Below are positions 52,128 through 55,576 of a stretch of DNA of 55,576 bases, piece by piece (the stretch's first letter is position 1; the number at the start of each line of letters is the position of its first letter). Location: assembly GCA_017430085.1 (NCBI GenBank), contig JAFRNR010000044.1:1-55576 (forward strand). Direction: 5' to 3'. Made by a program: the position numbers and the translations under genes. Below the pieces are notes generated by a model that searched no databases, was not told where the DNA came from, and was given only the letters and a program-made list of their open reading frames with translations. The DNA comes from Lachnospiraceae bacterium (GTDB lineage: Bacteria; Bacillota; Clostridia; Lachnospirales; Lachnospiraceae).

Positions 52128-54605
52128 TCAGTTTCCTCCCTGCAGCGTCGGGAAGACGTCCAGGAACGCCACGTCGTCCATCCAGGTCCAGTACAGGCTG
52201 TGGCCGGTCGGAAGCGTGGACACGTCTATGGTCTTCACATTGTACACCAGGTAGTCGACCAGCGTGTAGCAGGGCAGTTCCACGGCGAGGTTGCGGACGC
52301 GGTTCATGATGCGCCAGGCGGACTCGCGGGCGCCGTCATAGTCTTCCGACTGGGACAGTTCGTCATAGGAGGCGATCCAGCTGTCCAGGTCGCTGTCCTT
52401 GATGTGGAACAGGTTATTGTTGCTGGAAGAGTCATAATGCAGGTCGAAGTTCGGCCCGCCGATGCAATCCCAGGAAGCGCTCCAGATGTCCATGTCGCCC
52501 AGATACAGGTAGACCAGCATGTTTTCTTCGGAATTCACGTAGCGGATATCCAGGTTGATGCCCAGCTGGTACAGGACAGATTTGGCGTAGGCCAGCATGC
52601 CGTAGGAAGGATGGTCTGCATACTGATCGCCGCAGAGCATGACCTCGTATTTCATGGAGGCGCCTTCCGGAGCATCCGTGAATTTGCCCAGCGTTTCACT
52701 GTAGCGGTAACCGGCCTCAAGCAAGTACTGTTTCACGGCTTCGATGCACGGATGATACCGCGTGATGTCGCTGTCACCCTCCTCGTAAATGGCGGATCCG
52801 TCCGGATAGGTCACGAACGCGTCGGAGGATTTGTCCGGATCCAGGGAGAAGAAGGGCGACACGGGATACTGGATCAGCGTCATGGACTGGCCGAAATAGT
52901 TCTCATAGGCGATATCGCGGAACACGGACATCGAGGTGAGCAGGGCGCTCCGGAGGGCGCAGGAGGCGTCGGAATACGGGTCGTCTCCCACTTTGACATT
53001 GTCCAGGTTGATGCCCATGTAGCTGTAGCCCAGGTCATAGATCTCTTCCGCGTAGAGTTTGTCGCCGGTCAGCTGATGGTTGCTGTTGGCGCCGCGCAGG
53101 GCGTTGTAGACGGAACGGTTGCCTTTCAGGACCACGATGTCCAGTTCGTTGTTGGTGACTTCCTCCAAAACGTTGCTGCCGTAGGCGCGGATCGTCATGG
53201 TGTCGATGTCGGAGGTGGTCTTGTAGTAGTTCGGGTTCTTCTTCAGGTATACGGTCTCGCCGTCGTAGTAATCGAAGATGTAGGGGCCGGCGCCCAGCGG
53301 GGTTTCCAGGGCTTTGGCGGGGACTTCGTATTCGCCGGGCGTGAAGCCGAATTTATGGTTCTCGTAATCGTAGGCGTCCGGATCGCCGTAATAATGCATC
53401 GGGGCGATGACCATGTCGAACAGGTCGTTCACGGCCTGCGTGCTCTTGCCGTGGACGCGGAGCTTCACGGTGTAATCGCCCAGACGGACGATGCCGCTGA
53501 TGTAGTTGACCTTTTCTCCGCCCGCTTCATTCATTTTGCGGACCAGCAGGATCTCGCGGGTGTAGGTCCTGACCGTGTCATCAAAGTAGTTTTCGTTGAC
53601 GGCGTAATGCTCCGCCAGATTGCGGTAATCCAGGCCGTAGCTTTCGGTCACGTCGGCGCATACCTGGTCGAGGGTCTTGCCGATCAGGCTGTAGTTCAGG
53701 TCGATGCCGTAGACTTTATAGAAGAATTCCTCCGCGGAATTACCGTAGCCAAGGGTCTGGTAGGAGGCCCAGTCGCGCTGCGCCTCGGCGGCCGCTTTCT
53801 GCAGGGTGTCGCGGATCAGACCGCGGATGTAGTTCTGCGTGTCCAGGCCGGGATCCTGGAGTTCCGCTTCGACTTCCTCATCGGACACGCTGATGCTTTC
53901 GGCCATGGAGTTGTTGTAGTAGTAATTCTTCAGGCCCACGATGTCCAGCGTGCGGAGGGAGCCGTCACCCTGGAAATTCGGCTGCAGGCGGACGTAGAGG
54001 TTGAAGATCAGGTCGTCGACAGTCAGTTTGACGCCGTCGCTGAAATAGATGCCTTCTTTCAGCTTCAGGGTGAAGGAGGTCTCGTCCGTCTCCTCGTTAT
54101 AATCCACGCTGATGTCGGCGGGGCCGGTGTACAGGTAGCGTTCGCCGTTGTAATAACTGTATTCGCCTTCGGTGGCCATCATGATCACGCGGCCGGTGCG
54201 GTCGCGGGTCAGCAGGTTCAGGCCGACGAGTTTCAGGACGTTGGAGTCGCCCTCGCAGAGGGTCATGAACGGGTTGAAGTCCCCTTTCAGTTCGGAGATG
54301 CCGACACGCAGCACGGTGGAAAGGACCGGCGTGGGCGGTTCGGTCTCCGGCGGGACGGTGGGCTGTTCCGTGGTCGCAGGCGGTTCCGTGGCGGAAGGAT
54401 CTGTCTGGGGTTCCGCTTCGGACGAGGACGGCGGCGCTTCGGTGGTATAGGGAACGTCAGGCCCTGAGCGGGAAAAGAGTGATTTTACGTCAAAGATCTC
54501 GGACACGCGGCTGCCGGTCGCAACCAGTGCAATGGTAAGGGCTGCAAGGAGGCCGCCCAGGGTCAGTGCCGTCATGCCAAGGATTTTATTCCAGTTCTTT
54601 TTCAT
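52128..54605 (-). CDS. Membrane-tethered family 5 solute-binding protein (orphan)
   Basis: 825 aa from ATG 54605, preceded by GGAG 7 nt upstream. A transmembrane helix (about 10-30) has no lipobox Cys after it. A Pro/Thr/Ser/Glu-rich linker (about 52-94) leads to an oligopeptide-binding-type domain from about residue 98 (RVGISELKGDFNPF, KLKEGIYFSDGVKLTVDDLIF). Ordinary members are 520-620 aa lipoproteins beside permease genes; here no ABC permease or ATPase adjoins. It may be a sensor or a shared receptor (inference). It has its own promoter with a flanking inverted repeat. Confidence 0.87.
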   Translation of the reverse strand: MKKNWNKILGMTALTLGGLLAALTIALVATGSRVSEIFDVKSLFSRSGPDVPYTTEAPPSSSEAEPQTDPSATEPPATTEQPTVPPETEPPTPVLSTVLRVGISELKGDFNPFMTLCEGDSNVLKLVGLNLLTRDRTGRVIMMATEGEYSYYNGERYLYTGPADISVDYNEETDETSFTLKLKEGIYFSDGVKLTVDDLIFNLYVRLQPNFQGDGSLRTLDIVGLKNYYYNNSMAESISVSDEEVEAELQDPGLDTQNYIRGLIRDTLQKAAAEAQRDWASYQTLGYGNSAEEFFYKVYGIDLNYSLIGKTLDQVCADVTESYGLDYRNLAEHYAVNENYFDDTVRTYTREILLVRKMNEAGGEKVNYISGIVRLGDYTVKLRVHGKSTQAVNDLFDMVIAPMHYYGDPDAYDYENHKFGFTPGEYEVPAKALETPLGAGPYIFDYYDGETVYLKKNPNYYKTTSDIDTMTIRAYGSNVLEEVTNNELDIVVLKGNRSVYNALRGANSNHQLTGDKLYAEEIYDLGYSYMGINLDNVKVGDDPYSDASCALRSALLTSMSVFRDIAYENYFGQSMTLIQYPVSPFFSLDPDKSSDAFVTYPDGSAIYEEGDSDITRYHPCIEAVKQYLLEAGYRYSETLGKFTDAPEGASMKYEVMLCGDQYADHPSYGMLAYAKSVLYQLGINLDIRYVNSEENMLVYLYLGDMDIWSASWDCIGGPNFDLHYDSSSNNNLFHIKDSDLDSWIASYDELSQSEDYDGARESAWRIMNRVRNLAVELPCYTLVDYLVYNVKTIDVSTLPTGHSLYWTWMDDVAFLDVFPTLQGGN

Positions 54606-54693
54606 ATGAGTTCTCCGTTCGGTCGTCGGGTCGTTTTTATACAATCAAATGTTGGCTCAAAGCTCTCCTGCCGGAGCAGATCCTGCTAAAGCC

Positions 54694-54716
54694 CTGTTTA
54701 CTATATCACGAAACAG
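54694..54716. promoter_or_regulatory. Inverted repeat around the -10 of the binding-protein gene
   Basis: CTGTTT (54694-54699) and AAACAG (54711-54716) with an 11-bp spacer flank the -10 box, a typical repressor-site geometry. The leader further down also has the hairpins CTCC/GGAG (54664-54675) and AGCAG/CTGCT. Confidence 0.55.
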
Positions 54717-54728
54717 AGCGCACGTCAA
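54700..54728 (-). promoter_or_regulatory. Promoter of the solute-binding protein gene
   Basis: Minus-strand TTGACG (54723-54728), a 17-bp spacer and TATAGT (54700-54705), about 95 nt before the ATG. Confidence 0.82.
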
Positions 54729-54814
54729 TTTATTTGCGGAACGGAAAGAATGCCGGTGGAAATTTCGGCCCGGATGGTGTAAGATGATAGGGATCAATCC
54801 AAAGGAGCTGCTTT

Positions 54815-55576
54815 ATGAAGGAACCTGAGATTCCCTTTACCGATACCGTCCAGAAGATCCTGCGGAAGGCGAACCAGCTGGCGAAGACATACGACAGCGG
54901 CGCCGTTTCCACGGAGCACGTGCTTCTGGCGTTTTACGACGTCCCCTGCCTGCCCGGGACCGTCCTGCGCAACCAGGGCATCCCGCGGGAAAAAGTGCTG
55001 CAGACGCTGCAGGAACTGCTGGGGGACAAATTCTTCTCCGCCGCCGATGTCCCGGAAGTCCCGCGCGGCAAGCTTCCGTTCACGCCGCTGCTGGACCTGA
55101 TCCTGCAGGAATGCAAAGACCTGGCGCGGGACCAGGGGCAGAACCGGGTCAGCACCGCGGAACTGTTCACGGTCCTGATTCAGGAGCCCGACTGCGTCGC
55201 GGCCTTCGTTTTCCGCGTGCTGAATGTCGACACCACCGAACTCATCGACCATATGCTGCATGCCATGGGGGACAACCGCTATCCGCTGGAGGAAGTCCTG
55301 GCGGAAACGTCCCAGAAAGGCTACGGCGGAACGGAAAATATTGCTCAGTTTACGCGCGACCTGACCGATCTTGCCGCGCGGGGCCGTCTGGACCCGGTGT
55401 TCGGCCGCGAGCAGGAACTGCGGCGTGTTATCCAGATCCTGAGCCGCCGCACGAAGAACAATCCCTGCCTGATCGGGGAGCCCGGCGTCGGAAAAACCGC
55501 CATCGTCGAGGGGATCGCACAGCGGATCGTGCGGGGCGAAGTGCCCTTTACCGTCCGGGGGAAGCGCCTCCTGACG
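54815..55576 (+). CDS. clpC: ClpC-type AAA+ ATPase (3' truncated by the window)
   Basis: The first 254 codons of a Hsp100 unfoldase that feeds ClpP; the frame is still open at the window end. Two N-terminal Clp repeats (about 5-75 and 85-150, [17 protein letters not shown] and TEHVLLAF) are followed by the linker [20 protein letters not shown] and the first AAA+ domain, with Walker A GEPGVGKT at 221-228. The ATG at 54815 follows AAAGGAG. ClpC against ClpA or ClpB cannot be settled without the middle domain; ClpC is likeliest in a Firmicute. No CtsR site is evident upstream. Confidence 0.9.
   Translation, partial: MKEPEIPFTDTVQKILRKANQLAKTYDSGAVSTEHVLLAFYDVPCLPGTVLRNQGIPREKVLQTLQELLGDKFFSAADVPEVPRGKLPFTPLLDLILQECKDLARDQGQNRVSTAELFTVLIQEPDCVAAFVFRVLNVDTTELIDHMLHAMGDNRYPLEEVLAETSQKGYGGTENIAQFTRDLTDLAARGRLDPVFGREQELRRVIQILSRRTKNNPCLIGEPGVGKTAIVEGIAQRIVRGEVPFTVRGKRLLT

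Noticed and set aside
54729-54814. sigma-A or CtsR control elements for the ClpC-type gene
   Set aside because: TAAGAT is present near 54779 but no convincing -35 at correct spacing, and no CtsR heptad repeat.

Overview
The window is a gene-dense, high-GC chromosomal segment of a Firmicute, most likely a gut or rumen-type member of class Clostridia (Lachnospirales/Oscillospirales grade). The pointers are ireB-ruvX-DUF1292-RNase J, HemZ, a DUF512 radical-SAM-like protein, a DUF6472-like mini-protein, a zinc-finger-less RecO, and the rnc-smc-ftsY / ylxM-ffh-rpsP-khpA-rimM-trmD-rplS gene order. The species is not identifiable from the sequence alone. I see no rRNA, tRNA, CRISPR array, insertion sequence or prophage.

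Left part (1-12056, + strand): the polyamine importer potABCD (potA cut by the window edge) runs without a visible terminator into ireB-ruvX-DUF1292-rnj, a truncated MltG-like protein, a U32 protein, a large M16C metallopeptidase, era and recO. At 12063-13191 lexA and a LysM cell-division-inhibitor-like gene diverge from a shared control region with three LexA-box-like palindromes and two good sigma-A-type promoters. Then follow ttcA (-), a solitary tyrosine recombinase (+) with its own strong promoter and a hairpin-rich leader, and MATE/DUF6472/guaB (-).

Middle (18891-30286): plsY-der-DUF512 (-), a long PRPP synthetase homologue (+), then yraN, rnhB, lepB, rbgA and a second lepB (all -). RnhB carries two substitutions in its active-site signature. 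Upstream of these lies a three-gene envelope cassette (GtrA flippase-like, FAD oxidoreductase, GT-C-like membrane protein) with its own promoter. It sits where rplS would normally be followed by lepB.

Right part (30481-52124, all -): rplS, trmD, rimM, khpA, rpsP, ffh and ylxM, then a hypothetical membrane protein, hisS, hemZ, an MBL hydrolase, rel and dnaE, then ftsY, smc, rnc, acpP, plsX, a small membrane protein and yfbR. The classical rnc-smc-ftsY-ylxM-ffh-rpsP... superoperon is therefore split by the dnaE-rel-hemZ-hisS block. Several junctions carry compact control elements: a terminator whose arm doubles as the ylxM -35 box, paired duplicated hairpins between smc and ftsY, a bidirectional terminator between acpP and rnc, and a palindrome at the plsX start site. 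The window ends with a membrane-tethered solute-binding protein without a transporter (-) and, divergent from it, the 5' end of a ClpC-type ATPase (+).

Together these genes serve polyamine uptake, RNA decay and ribosome maturation, protein targeting, phospholipid initiation, the stringent response and the SOS response. Most of the window is housekeeping. The unusual signals are the RNase HII active-site changes, the GtrA/FAD/GT-C cassette, the orphan tethered binding protein and the regulatory hairpins.
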